A stretch of 64,000 nt of DNA, from assembly GCA_964651535.1 (NCBI GenBank), contig CAZYYE010000002.1:496001-560000 (forward strand), given 5' to 3'. Made by a program: the position numbers and the translations under genes. This DNA comes from Terrimesophilobacter sp964651535. GTDB lineage: Bacteria; Actinomycetota; Actinomycetes; Actinomycetales; Microbacteriaceae. Every line of letters begins with the position of its first letter. Within the stretch, counting starts at the first letter, position 1. Under the pieces are notes generated by a model. It did no database searches, was not told the DNA's origin, and was given only the letters and a program-made list of their open reading frames with translations. Shown in pieces: positions 15,976 to 24,504 of the stretch.

Positions 15976-18231
15976 TCACGCGAATCTCGCGACCGTTCGC
16001 CGTGCGCGGCGCACAAGGGACGGCGGCAGGAGCATCGCGCGCATTCGGGTGTTGCCGTCAACGCTCGCGGAAAGCCGCGAGATGACCTCGGCGAGATCGT
16101 CGGCGAGCTCGCGCCCGCGCGTCGCGTTCGCGCCGCCGTGTCCGGGAGGCCGACCGTACCCGTCCTGCTCGACGGCGAGTCGAATCCGCGCCAGGGCATC
16201 ACTCGCCGGACCGGACATGCCGCGTACACGCTCAAGGCGAGCCGCAATTCCCCTGGGGGTCAGGGTGTCGCCGAGGAGGATCCCGACATCTTCCGCCGAC
16301 TCAAGAAGCTCCCGCCATGCCGAGGCCGCAGTCGCCGCACCGGACTTCAACGCGCGGATGCGGCGGTGCCGGCGCGCAGAACGAACAATCGCCGGAGAAA
16401 GAATCGCAAGAATGAGGAACGCGAGCGCACCCGCGAGAGAAAGCCAGAGGGACGAATCTCCGCTCGTGAGCCAGCGGGCGACGGTCGGACCTTCGTCGAT
16501 CGTCGGTCCGGCATCATCGAGGTTCCTGCCCGACGTGTCAGGAGAATCGGCCCCTGACCCTGGCACGGCGGGAACCCCGACCGTGCTCTGCCTCGCATAC
16601 TCCGGAACGGATCCACGGCTGGGTGTCGGTTCGAACTGAACCCAGCCGATGTCGTTGAAATACAGTTCCGGCCACGCGTGAAGATCGGCCGTGGTCACTT
16701 CGAACAGTTTGCGCCCCTGATCGTCGCCCGTGATCAGGTGCCCAGGCTGGAATCCGACGATGATGCGGCTGGGGATTCCGAGTTCTCTCGCCATGACCGC
16801 CATAGCCGACGCGAAGTGGATGCAGTATCCGCGGTGCTGCTCGAGGAACGCGGCGACGTACTCGACGCCGGCGCCATCGTATCCTTCGGTCACCGGCGCC
16901 GTCTCGGAGTACAGGAATGGCGAGGACCGCAAATACTCCTGAATCGCGATCGCCTTTCCATAGTTGCCTGACGCACCCGCTGTCACCGTGCTCGCCGTCG
17001 ATGCGATGATCGGCGGTGTGTCGGTCGGCAACGCGAGGTACTCCTCAAACCCGTCAGGGACTCTGGTGCCCGACGCGAGCAATTGTTCGGGCGTCGGCTG
17101 CAGCTTCATGCTCGAGACCGTGTAGTTCTGACCGCGCGCGAGCGCGTCATTGCTCGCAACCGTGAGCGACTCAGGAAGGAACTGCCAGGACCCGTCGAGG
17201 CCGATGACGCTCGACGCGGGGTAGGGAATCGGCAGCCACGGGCTCAGGAGGTTGGCCACATGGATGTACGTCACCTCGCGTTGCGTTTGAATCTCGACGG
17301 CCAACCCTTCCGGTCGCGGGAACTGGCTCAAGCGATTGTTCGGATCCAGGTAGGGCTGGCTGGGACCCCACGTGTCGCTCGTGAAATCGGAGACCTCGAC
17401 GAGTCGCAAATACTCCGGCGTACCGGAAACGGTGCTGTAGGTGAGCGCGACGTGCTTGTCTTTCTCCCGCAAATCATCGCCAAGGCGAATCATCGGGTTG
17501 ACCCCGGTCGCCACACTCGGACCGAGTCCGCTGCTCGTTACGGTGATGTCGGTGCTCGGGAGAACGCCGGGCAAAACAAGGCCGCTCGCAACCGCAATCG
17601 ACCCCACCGCGATGGCTGGGAGAAATTTCTTCGGCCGCTCAGCGAGCAGGATCGCGAGGTAGGCGAGTGCGCTTCCAGCAAAAAACCACCCGTCCGTCGC
17701 ACCTTCCGGAGTGACGCCGGGTACGAGGAAGATCGCGGCGAGGGGAAGCCCGACGAGCGCCGGCAACCTCAGCGAGAACGCGAACACCTCGGCGAGAACC
17801 GCGAGCGTTGCGACGCCGAGAGCGAGCACGAACGAGATTGGTTCATCCGCGTTCGCTGGAACGTTCTGCCAGGTGATCGAATAGCCGGCGTCGCGAACGA
17901 GGACGCGGAACTTCGCGAGCGTCTCCGCCGTCGGAACGAACCCCAAAACCGATACGTCCGCGGAGAACCGGATGAGGATCGCGACGGCGACCGCGACGGC
18001 GCCGGCGATTGGCGAAAGGATGCGCCCGAGCGTGCCGTTCGCGGAAAGCAGCTTCCTCACGACGAGCCCGGCACCGAACACGATCGCGCATAGCGCCATC
18101 GACAGGATCCACCATCCCGCCCCCTCGAGGATCGTGTGGAGCCCGCCGAGGGTCACCGCGAACGCACCGAGAATCAGTACGGCACGCACGAGCCCGATGC
18201 GCCCCGATCCGGCGGACACGGACTCAGCCAT
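15976..18231 (-). CDS. Transglutaminase-domain membrane protein (TgpA/DUF3488 type), copy 2
   Basis: About 751 aa from the ATG at 18231 (three codons shorter than the longest frame). The architecture matches copy 1: N-terminal membrane helices, an extracytoplasmic domain, and a transglutaminase core with catalytic Cys in HRGYCIHFASAMAVMARELG and His in DLHAWPELYFNDIGW, then FEPTPS, a linker, a membrane helix (SLWLSLAGALAFLILAILSP) and a cytoplasmic tail. Both copies share long stretches, for example EEYLALPTDTPPIIA versus SAYLALPDGMPPIIA, which points to duplication. It overlaps DUF58 copy 2 by 8 bp and lies 57 bp before MoxR. The role is probably in cell-wall metabolism, unproven. Confidence 0.88.
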   Translation of the reverse strand: MAESVSAGSGRIGLVRAVLILGAFAVTLGGLHTILEGAGWWILSMALCAIVFGAGLVVRKLLSANGTLGRILSPIAGAVAVAVAILIRFSADVSVLGFVPTAETLAKFRVLVRDAGYSITWQNVPANADEPISFVLALGVATLAVLAEVFAFSLRLPALVGLPLAAIFLVPGVTPEGATDGWFFAGSALAYLAILLAERPKKFLPAIAVGSIAVASGLVLPGVLPSTDITVTSSGLGPSVATGVNPMIRLGDDLREKDKHVALTYSTVSGTPEYLRLVEVSDFTSDTWGPSQPYLDPNNRLSQFPRPEGLAVEIQTQREVTYIHVANLLSPWLPIPYPASSVIGLDGSWQFLPESLTVASNDALARGQNYTVSSMKLQPTPEQLLASGTRVPDGFEEYLALPTDTPPIIASTASTVTAGASGNYGKAIAIQEYLRSSPFLYSETAPVTEGYDGAGVEYVAAFLEQHRGYCIHFASAMAVMARELGIPSRIIVGFQPGHLITGDDQGRKLFEVTTADLHAWPELYFNDIGWVQFEPTPSRGSVPEYARQSTVGVPAVPGSGADSPDTSGRNLDDAGPTIDEGPTVARWLTSGDSSLWLSLAGALAFLILAILSPAIVRSARRHRRIRALKSGAATAASAWRELLESAEDVGILLGDTLTPRGIAARLERVRGMSGPASDALARIRLAVEQDGYGRPPGHGGANATRGRELADDLAEVISRLSASVDGNTRMRAMLLPPSLVRRARRTVARFA

Positions 18232-19504
18232 TGTCCGCACCGGCCCCCGCAGAAGCGACGATCTCCGTGCCCCGGCCGTCCGCGCTCAGGGCGCGCCACG
18301 CATCGAGGACCGATTCGTCTTCGCCCACGCGGTAGAGGATCCAGTCCGCCTTTGCCAGCCGATCCTCGGTGTCCCCCGACGCGGGACCGAGCAGGAAGAC
18401 CACGGCACGATCAAACGAACCTCTCTGGTCGACGAGGGCATCGATGATCTCGCGATCCGCGGCGTCGATGACCGCGAACACGGTTCCCGTGCTCTCAGAA
18501 CTCGGAGCAGAGAGGCGCACGGCGGGCCCTTCCTGGTAGCTCAGCCGAACGCGCGCGATGCTCTCCACAAAGTCGTCGGCATGGCTCGCATCCGCGAGCT
18601 GGCTCGCCGCCGTCTCGACGACGGACACGCGCAGGCCGTTTCGGATGAGGTGGTCTCGCAGGGATGCGATGAGACTCAATGCCCATTCGAACCGTTTGCT
18701 CTCCGGAAGGTCGGCGGACCGGGTCCGCGATACGTCGCGCCAGTTGCCGCGCCGGGTATCCACGAGCAGCAGCGCTTCCGCATGGCTGCGCTTCTCATCC
18801 TCGCGGACCATGAGCTCGCCGTGGTGGGCTGAGGCTTTCCAGTGCACGCGACGCAGAGCGTCGCCCGGGCGGTAGTCCCGCGTCATCACGTCGTGCTCTC
18901 CCGCGAGCGCGCGGTGCTGGAACAAGCGCGCCGATCCGCTGTCGGAGGCGATATCGACAGCGCCCTGATTCAGGTCCACGATCTCGGGCGCCACGGTGAC
19001 GCGCTGACGATCCCCGACGGCGAACTCTCCCCGCACGAGCCTGAACGGGTCGACAATCTCGACCATGAGCGGGCCGAGCTCGGCGATTCCACGCCGTGGC
19101 GGCACGAACGCGTACTGGAGCATGGCGCTGCCCCCGGCGTCGATGGCCGGCAAGGGCTCGCGGCGCGTGCTGCCCGGGCTCCACGGAATGCTGTCGCTCC
19201 AGCGCGCGGCGACCGTCCTCGTCGGGGAAATATTGCCGAGCCGAAGCTGGGTAGAGCCGGCGGCACCCGCACTCATGATCGACGGCGACGAGAATCTGGC
19301 AACCGTGAGCCGCGGTCTGCTGCGCCTCACGATCACCATTGCGAGCAGCGGGGGAATCCCGCAAAACGTCGCGAGGATGAGCAATTCCGGCCAACCGGCA
19401 ATGTACGCGGCGCTGAATGCGATCACTGCAGCACCCAGGAGCGCGCTGCCGCGCACAGTCATGGCGACCGTCGTCTCTCGCCGCCGTCGAACCGCGTCGT
19501 TCAT
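18224..19504 (-). CDS. DUF58 protein, copy 2 (first gene of the envelope operon)
   Basis: 426-aa DUF58 protein from the ATG at 19504; an upstream in-frame ATG at 19528 is less likely because the DUF2207 gene is divergent at 19599. N-terminal membrane helices (AMTVRGSALLGAAVIAFSAA onward) precede the DUF58 core, recognised by GDALRRVHWKASAHHGELMV. It parallels copy 1 across its length. The five genes (DUF58, transglutaminase, MoxR, DUF58, transglutaminase) read in one direction with overlaps or short gaps and form one operon starting here. Confidence 0.87.
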   Translation of the reverse strand: MNDAVRRRRETTVAMTVRGSALLGAAVIAFSAAYIAGWPELLILATFCGIPPLLAMVIVRRSRPRLTVARFSSPSIMSAGAAGSTQLRLGNISPTRTVAARWSDSIPWSPGSTRREPLPAIDAGGSAMLQYAFVPPRRGIAELGPLMVEIVDPFRLVRGEFAVGDRQRVTVAPEIVDLNQGAVDIASDSGSARLFQHRALAGEHDVMTRDYRPGDALRRVHWKASAHHGELMVREDEKRSHAEALLLVDTRRGNWRDVSRTRSADLPESKRFEWALSLIASLRDHLIRNGLRVSVVETAASQLADASHADDFVESIARVRLSYQEGPAVRLSAPSSESTGTVFAVIDAADREIIDALVDQRGSFDRAVVFLLGPASGDTEDRLAKADWILYRVGEDESVLDAWRALSADGRGTEIVASAGAGADNG

Positions 19505-19598
19505 GGTGCTCCATCCGGGACAAATCACAAGCCCGTACCCCTCCAGTCTTGCAGTTTCGGGTGACTTCGCGCAGCGAGTTCTCCGCTACTCTTTCCCC

Positions 19599-21419
19599 AT
19601 GCGACTGCGCAATGCCGCGTTCTCTGCTCTGGCCGTTCTCGCCGCAGTGCTTGTTTCCGGAGGACTCGGCGTCGGAGCATCTGCGGCAACAGCCTCGCCG
19701 CAGGATTTCACGTTCAGGTCGATGACGGTCGACTACCATCTCGGTCGCGACGCCGGAGGAAACGCGACGCTGCGCACGGTTGAGACCCTCGTCGCAGTGT
19801 TCCCCGACTTCGACCAGAACCACGGCATCGAACGTGCTATCCCCCTGAAATATGGCGAAGCGCACCTGGACCTCGCCGTCGCATCGGTGACGAACGCGGC
19901 GGGCGCCGCCATTCCGTACTCCAGAAACGACTCGGACGGCTTTGCCGTGTTGCGCATCGGCAGCGCCGACAGTTACGTGCACGGCACGACGACGTACCGT
20001 ATCGAATACACGCAACGAAATGTCGTTGGATCTTTTGCGGACACGGCTTCCGACGAGTTCTACTGGGACGTCAATGGAACGGGCTGGCCGCAACCCTTCG
20101 GCACCGTCACGGCAACCGTTCACCTCGACGACGGCATCAGCGCCTTCCTCACGGGAAACATGGCCTGCTACCGGGGCTACGAGGGCAGCACGGACCGCTG
20201 CGAGATCGTCCGAAACGGCGACACCGTCACGGCGACCGCGAGCGCACTGAGCGGTTACCAGAGCATGACGATTGCGATCGGTTTCGACCCTGCGACGTTC
20301 GTGGACCCGCCGCTGCTCAAGAACAACTGGGTCTTCGCCATCCTGCCGTGGGTGCTCCTCGGCCTCACCGTCGCCGCATTCCTGTTCGTGCTCGCCCTCC
20401 GACTGTTCGTGTGGCGGGATGCCAAGGGCCGCGGCATCATCATTCCCGAGTATTCGCCGCCCGACGAGGCGTACCCCATGCTAGCCGCTGAGCTTCTCGA
20501 CAGGGGCAACTCTGCGCTGCCCGCCCAGATCGTGCGGTTTGCGGTGGCGCGCGTGCTCGCCATCCGCGAATATCCCGAACGGCCGAAGAACAAAAGGTAC
20601 GAACTGGAATTGCTCGCGGGCTGGCCGACCGTCCCCGATTCGGAGAACTGGGTGATCAGGGCCCTGTTCGGCTCGCGTGCCATCGGTGAGCGCGTCACTC
20701 TGGACAGCGGCGACACGGCGCTTGGCGACCGCCTCGCCGCGCACAGCGCTGTCGCCACCAAGGAAGTGAAAACGCGTCAATGGCGAAAGCGCCCGGAAAC
20801 GCGCGTGCCGCGATTCCTGGGATGGACAACCTTTTTGGCCGCTGTCGCGGCGGTTGCGGTGTGGATAGCCGGAAACGTGAATGACGTGCACTCGACCGGG
20901 TTGTGGCTTTCCGCCCTCGTGTGCAGTCTCGGATGGATCGTCATCCTTGCGCTCGCCGTTCCGCCGTTCGTGATGACGGACGAAGGCGCCCGCGTGCGGG
21001 ATCACCTGTACGGCATTCGCGACTACATTTCGCTCGCCGAAGCAGACCGCATTCGGGTTCTTCAGGCACCGGAAACCGCGGAGCGCATCGACGTGACCGA
21101 CGAGTCCGCGATCATCAAGTTGTACGAGAAGCTCCTGCCGTATGCCATGATCTTCGGACTCGAGAAAGAGTGGATAGGCGAACTCGGACGGCGCTATGCG
21201 GTCACCCAGCCGCCGGAGTGGTACACGGGCGGAAGCGATTTCACCAACGTGGCAGGGTTCAATACCGCCATCTCCTCCACGCGGTTCGCAACCACACCTC
21301 CGCCGCCGTCGAGCAGCTCTTCGTGGAGTTCCTCGAGCGGCAGCAGTTCGTCGGGAGGTTCGAGCGGCGGCGGGTCGTCAGGCGGAGGAGGAGGGGGCGG
21401 AGGGGGCGGAGGTTGGTGA
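19599..21419 (+). CDS. DUF2207 membrane protein, copy 1
   Basis: 606-aa protein from ATG 19599: signal peptide (LAVLAAVLVSGGLGVGASA), extracytoplasmic DUF2207 domain beginning DFTFRSMTVDYHLGRDAGG, a membrane helix near residue 245 (VFAILPWVLLGLTVAAFLFV), a cytoplasmic region, two further helices around 410-465, and a low-complexity tail of Ser then Gly. DUF2207 proteins are predicted membrane proteins of unknown function that commonly have such a Gly-rich C-terminus. It is divergent from the DUF58/MoxR operon, so a shared envelope role is plausible. A second copy is at 52640-54556. The last 42 bp overlap the convergent cofE. Confidence 0.87.
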   Translation: MRLRNAAFSALAVLAAVLVSGGLGVGASAATASPQDFTFRSMTVDYHLGRDAGGNATLRTVETLVAVFPDFDQNHGIERAIPLKYGEAHLDLAVASVTNAAGAAIPYSRNDSDGFAVLRIGSADSYVHGTTTYRIEYTQRNVVGSFADTASDEFYWDVNGTGWPQPFGTVTATVHLDDGISAFLTGNMACYRGYEGSTDRCEIVRNGDTVTATASALSGYQSMTIAIGFDPATFVDPPLLKNNWVFAILPWVLLGLTVAAFLFVLALRLFVWRDAKGRGIIIPEYSPPDEAYPMLAAELLDRGNSALPAQIVRFAVARVLAIREYPERPKNKRYELELLAGWPTVPDSENWVIRALFGSRAIGERVTLDSGDTALGDRLAAHSAVATKEVKTRQWRKRPETRVPRFLGWTTFLAAVAAVAVWIAGNVNDVHSTGLWLSALVCSLGWIVILALAVPPFVMTDEGARVRDHLYGIRDYISLAEADRIRVLQAPETAERIDVTDESAIIKLYEKLLPYAMIFGLEKEWIGELGRRYAVTQPPEWYTGGSDFTNVAGFNTAISSTRFATTPPPPSSSSSWSSSSGSSSSGGSSGGGSSGGGGGGGGGGGW

Positions 21420-22211
21420 GCCGCCTGCAATCCCCCCGTCGCGACCTGCGCGCCCGTCGCGGAACCCGTTGCGATACGCCTCGTCGGCACCAAGACGAAA
21501 CAGGTCCTCCTCGGTCGGGCGGATGATGGTTCGCGCACCGGGCTCGTCCAGGTCGCCCACGTACTGAGCGAGGCCCCGGACGACAGCCACGGGAGTGCCG
21601 GAGGATTTGCCCTTCACGAGGTCGGCGGCGGCGGCGATTTCGTCCGCGACCGCAACGACGGTGGCGTCGAGCCGGCGGCCGCCCGCGTCGCGGCTCCCGC
21701 GCAGATCGTTGAAAACCCGGACCCCTGCCGCGCCGATCGCGATGTCCGTCTGGCCAAGCCGCCATGCCCTGCCGAGGGTGTCGGAGATGATCACGCCGAT
21801 GCGAACACCCGTGCTCACGCGAAGCGCCGCGCACAGCGAGCGAGCCGACGCATCCGGGTCGACGGGGAGAAGGAGCACCATTCCCTCCGGGGTGTTGCTC
21901 GAGTCGACGCCTGCGGCCGCGAGAACGAGTCCCTGACGGTTCTCCACGATGCGAGTCACGCCGCCCGGGTGTTCCTTCGTCGCCACGACGCGGACAGTTT
22001 CCGCGGTGATCGCGTCCTCCCTGTCCGCCGCCTCGATCTGGCGTCCCTCAGCCTTGGACACGATCTTGCTTGTCACAACGATGATGTCGCCGTCCTGGAG
22101 TTCCGTGCTCTCCGTGCCGTCGAGGGCGGCGGCGATGATGGCGGCGAGGTCGTCGCCTGCCGCGATCTCCGGGATCCCTTCGACAGCCCACCCCGTGAAC
22201 GAGCTCATCAT
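21378..22211 (-). CDS. cofE: Coenzyme F420-0:L-glutamate ligase, second copy
   Basis: 277-aa CofE-family ligase with GDDLAAIIAAALDG, VVTSKIVSKAEGR, GVDSSNTPEGMVLLLPVDPD, SDTLGRAWRLGQTDIAIG and DLVKGKSSG, matching the accessory copy at 7514-8341 closely. Its ATG overlaps the stop of the upstream LLM gene (ATGA at 22208-22211), so the two are coupled. The C-terminus is Ala/Ser/Pro-rich and overlaps the convergent DUF2207 gene by 42 bp. With no operator or transporter beside it, this is the better candidate for the constitutive CofE. No C-terminal FbiB-type nitroreductase domain is attached, unlike the mycobacterial protein. Confidence 0.9.
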   Translation of the reverse strand: MMSSFTGWAVEGIPEIAAGDDLAAIIAAALDGTESTELQDGDIIVVTSKIVSKAEGRQIEAADREDAITAETVRVVATKEHPGGVTRIVENRQGLVLAAAGVDSSNTPEGMVLLLPVDPDASARSLCAALRVSTGVRIGVIISDTLGRAWRLGQTDIAIGAAGVRVFNDLRGSRDAGGRRLDATVVAVADEIAAAADLVKGKSSGTPVAVVRGLAQYVGDLDEPGARTIIRPTEEDLFRLGADEAYRNGFRDGRAGRDGGIAGGSPTSAPSAPSSSA

Positions 22212-23209
22212 CGCACCAGCCCAGGGAGCACGTCCCGGGCGAATACGTCCACCCAGTCGCGCTGGTTGCGTCCGACATTGTGGAGGTAAATGCGATCGAA
22301 CCCGAGGTCGAGGTGTTTCTGGATTGCGGCGCGGTGCACGTCGGTATCCGCGGAAACCACCATTCGGCCCTCGAAGTCTTCAGGGCGGACGAGCCGGGCG
22401 AGCTGCTCGAACTCGAACGGCGATCGGATGTCCGACCGCGGGAACCGCAGGCCGCCGTTCGGCCACTCGCGCATCGCGTTCGCCATGGCTTCCTCGTCGG
22501 TGGGCGCCCAGCTCAAATGCAACCGAAGCACGCGCGTGCCAGGACCCCGACCGACTTCGCGAGCGCCCTCATCGAATCGGGCGAACAGCGAGGCGATGCG
22601 GTCGATCGGTGCGCCGTCGACGATGATTCCCTCGACGGTACGCCCTGCCCGTTTGGCGGTGACCGGCCCGGACGTGCCCACGAGGATTGGTGGCGCGCTC
22701 TCGGGCATGGTCCACAATCGCGTGGACTCGAGTGTGAAGTATTCGCCCGCGTGCTTCGTGTCGCGGCCGGCAAGCGACGACGTGAAGAGCTTGTGGATCA
22801 CGTCGACGGCCTCGAACATCCGGTTGATGCGTTCGGCGGTTTCCGGCCAATACTGCCCCGTGATGTGCTCGTCGATCGCTTCGCCGGATCCAATGCCGAG
22901 CCAGTGCCGATCCGGGTTCAGCGCTGCGAGCGTCGCGCTCGCCTGCGCGACCATGGCGGGGTGCCACCGGAAGCTCGGCACGGTCATGCCCGTTCCCAGG
23001 TCCCCTGTCGTCACCTGCCCGAGCGCACCGAGCACCGTCCACGCGAACGCGGCCTGGCCTTGCGTCGGAACCCACGGCTGAAAGCGGTCCGCCGCCATGA
23101 CGCCGCGAAACCCTGCTCGTTCGGCGTGCTCGGCAAACTCCAGAACCTCCGCGGGCGCGAACTGGTCGAGCGCGGCAGCGTAGCCGATGTGGGCAGGGGT
23201 GGGCGGCAC
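22208..23209 (-). CDS. F420-dependent LLM oxidoreductase, Fgd-like subfamily
   Basis: Close paralogue of the 5486-6472 protein: MAADRFQPWVPTQGQA (Asp-Arg-Phe where the other has Asp-His-Phe), GIGSGEAIDEHITGQYWPE, LHLSWAPTDEEAMANAM and YLHNVGRNQRDWVDVFARDVLP. The Fgd-type catalytic His is thus replaced by Arg while the following Trp is kept. I place the start at GTG 23209 because the protein then begins just before the HIGYAA strand as in the paralogue; the frame is open to 23248, and no convincing ribosome-binding site decides it. Coupled to cofE by ATGA. F420 use is expected from subfamily and linkage; the substrate is unknown. Confidence 0.83.
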   Translation of the reverse strand: MPPTPAHIGYAAALDQFAPAEVLEFAEHAERAGFRGVMAADRFQPWVPTQGQAAFAWTVLGALGQVTTGDLGTGMTVPSFRWHPAMVAQASATLAALNPDRHWLGIGSGEAIDEHITGQYWPETAERINRMFEAVDVIHKLFTSSLAGRDTKHAGEYFTLESTRLWTMPESAPPILVGTSGPVTAKRAGRTVEGIIVDGAPIDRIASLFARFDEGAREVGRGPGTRVLRLHLSWAPTDEEAMANAMREWPNGGLRFPRSDIRSPFEFEQLARLVRPEDFEGRMVVSADTDVHRAAIQKHLDLGFDRIYLHNVGRNQRDWVDVFARDVLPGLVR

Positions 23210-23251
23210 TGCTCTATTGTCGCGGATTGCGCACACTCGCGCCGACACGCG

Positions 23252-23641
23252 TCACGCGCCGAAACCCTTCTTGCGCCGCTTCTCTTCCAGCTCGGCTTCA
23301 AGTCGGCGGATGCGCTCGGCCCGCTCGTGCTCCGCAATCTCCCGATCCAGCGCCGCGAGTTCCGCTTCCGCATCCCTCACAGACAGGTCGGACGGGTGGT
23401 TCCGAGAATGGCCCGGTTGCGCCCATGGTCGATGAACGGCACCTCCACTCCGATCCGCGCGCGGCAGATACTCCCGCCCCACGAGAAACCACAGGATGCC
23501 GCCGACGAGAGGGATCAGGATCACGATGATGATCCACGCCATCTTCGGCAGGTGCTTCACGCGCGTCGCCTCGATCGTGATCATGTCCGCGAGCGCGCCC
23601 GCCAAGAGCCCCAGAGTGAGCGCCGGAAGCACGAGGTACAT
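23252..23641 (-). CDS. PLDc_N-type small membrane protein
   Basis: 129-aa protein from ATG 23641: two N-terminal membrane helices (LVLPALTLGLLAGALADM and AWIIIVILIPLVGGILWFLVG) in the arrangement of the phospholipase-D nuclease N-terminal (PLDc_N) domain, then a linker and a highly charged coiled-coil-like C-terminus rich in Glu, Arg and Lys (last 45 residues). No catalytic HKD motif is present, so it is not a phospholipase. Such proteins are common small membrane proteins in actinobacteria with unknown role. An upstream in-frame ATG would add about 11 residues. Confidence 0.75.
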   Translation of the reverse strand: MYLVLPALTLGLLAGALADMITIEATRVKHLPKMAWIIIVILIPLVGGILWFLVGREYLPRADRSGGAVHRPWAQPGHSRNHPSDLSVRDAEAELAALDREIAEHERAERIRRLEAELEEKRRKKGFGA

Positions 23642-24133
23642 ACTGTGCAGTCTAGGGAATAACGGATGCATAACTCCCGCGAAAACTCGCCTCGAACCAG
23701 TTGCACGCGAGCACGCGGGGGCAGTACGGTGTAACCCGCGCAACAGACGAAAGGAGGCCAGCGTGTTCACAAAAATTCCGGGAATCTCCCGTCCGACCGC
23801 CGGCCTCGTCGGCGCTCTCACCGCCTGATCGGCAGCACTGCGCTGCGCTGCGTTGAATAGTGCGCTGCGCACGTACCGCAGTAAGCCGCTCCCACCGACG
23901 GTGATGCGCGCGGCGTGCCAGGGCACTGCAACCCGCCCGCGTCGCCGGTCACTCCGCCCGCAGCGCCTCGTCGACCCGTTTCGGTGACAGCTGCATCCCG
24001 CCGCCCCGACCACACAGGGCGGAACCTCCACCGCCTGGACCACAGGTCCACGCGGCACCACCGGCGACAGAGAAAGCGATTGCGAAATCAACCACTTTCC
24101 CGCCCGTTGCCATCAGCAGTAAAGGAAACCACC
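23642..24133. other. Intergenic stretch with one tiny candidate gene
   Basis: This 492-bp gap between the PLDc_N gene and the 91-aa gene holds the 21-codon frame at 23763-23828. I also see a short GCTGC-rich direct repetition (about 23838-23870), and nothing else that I can name. Confidence 0.5.
23763..23828 (+). CDS. Candidate 21-aa peptide gene with a strong ribosome-binding site
   Basis: A GTG at 23763 is preceded by AAAGGAGG, a near-perfect anti-SD match at proper spacing, and opens VFTKIPGISRPTAGLVGALT-A before a TGA. The site is too good to dismiss in a gene-poor stretch. It could be a leader peptide, a small membrane-active or secreted peptide, or the remnant start of a gene broken after codon 21; no continuing homology is recognisable downstream. 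No function is proposed. Confidence 0.4.
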   Translation: MFTKIPGISRPTAGLVGALTA

Positions 24134-24409
24134 ATGGAAGCAACACAACAGCGCGAGCGGCAGCTGCCCCAGCCGCAAGCTCTGCACAGAGAGAGGCAGG
24201 AGCAATCTCACCGCCGTGTGAGGCGGGTCGGTCCCATCGACCGCATCGCCCTTCACGTCGGTGTCGCGCTCGTCGCGTGGGGCCGCAGGCCGCGCTCGGT
24301 CCCCTCTCACGGGTACCGCGCCGAGCAATTGCGGCAGCAGCGAGACTCGCTCATGCGCGAACTCGCGGCCGAGCGGATGTACTACAACATGATCACGTCA
24401 CAGCGATGA
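24134..24409 (+). CDS. Small basic hypothetical protein
   Basis: 91-aa protein from the ATG at 24134, with AAAGGA about 7 nt upstream. The N-terminus is Gln/Arg-rich and looks disordered (residues 1-35), a short hydrophobic stretch follows (IALHVGVALVAWG, about 38-50), and the C-terminus is a predicted amphipathic helix (YRAEQLRQQRDSLMRELAAE). It may associate peripherally with the membrane. No domain is recognised. A strong hairpin follows 43 bp after the stop. Confidence 0.6.
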   Translation: MEATQQRERQLPQPQALHRERQEQSHRRVRRVGPIDRIALHVGVALVAWGRRPRSVPSHGYRAEQLRQQRDSLMRELAAERMYYNMITSQR

Positions 24410-24451
24410 TGTTTGCCAATAGAGCACCGCCGCGGCTGCCTGAACACACGG

Positions 24452-24483
24452 GTCGCCATCGGAGAGAACTCTCCGGTGGCGAC
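24452..24483. terminator. Hairpin between convergent genes
   Basis: A 15-bp stem with one G-T wobble (GTCGCCATCGGAGAG pairing with CTCTCCGGTGGCGAC) and a 2-nt loop lies between the convergent 91-aa gene and fgd. No T-tract is present, as is common in actinobacteria. It probably acts as a bidirectional terminator. Confidence 0.65.
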
Positions 24484-24504
24484 CTCGTACGTTGTGCCCG
24501 CGCG

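Noticed and set aside
21290..21419. Ser/Gly triplet repeats at the end of the DUF2207 gene as a repeat locus or CRISPR-like array
   Set aside because: They are in-frame codons of a low-complexity tail that is also found in the second DUF2207 protein.
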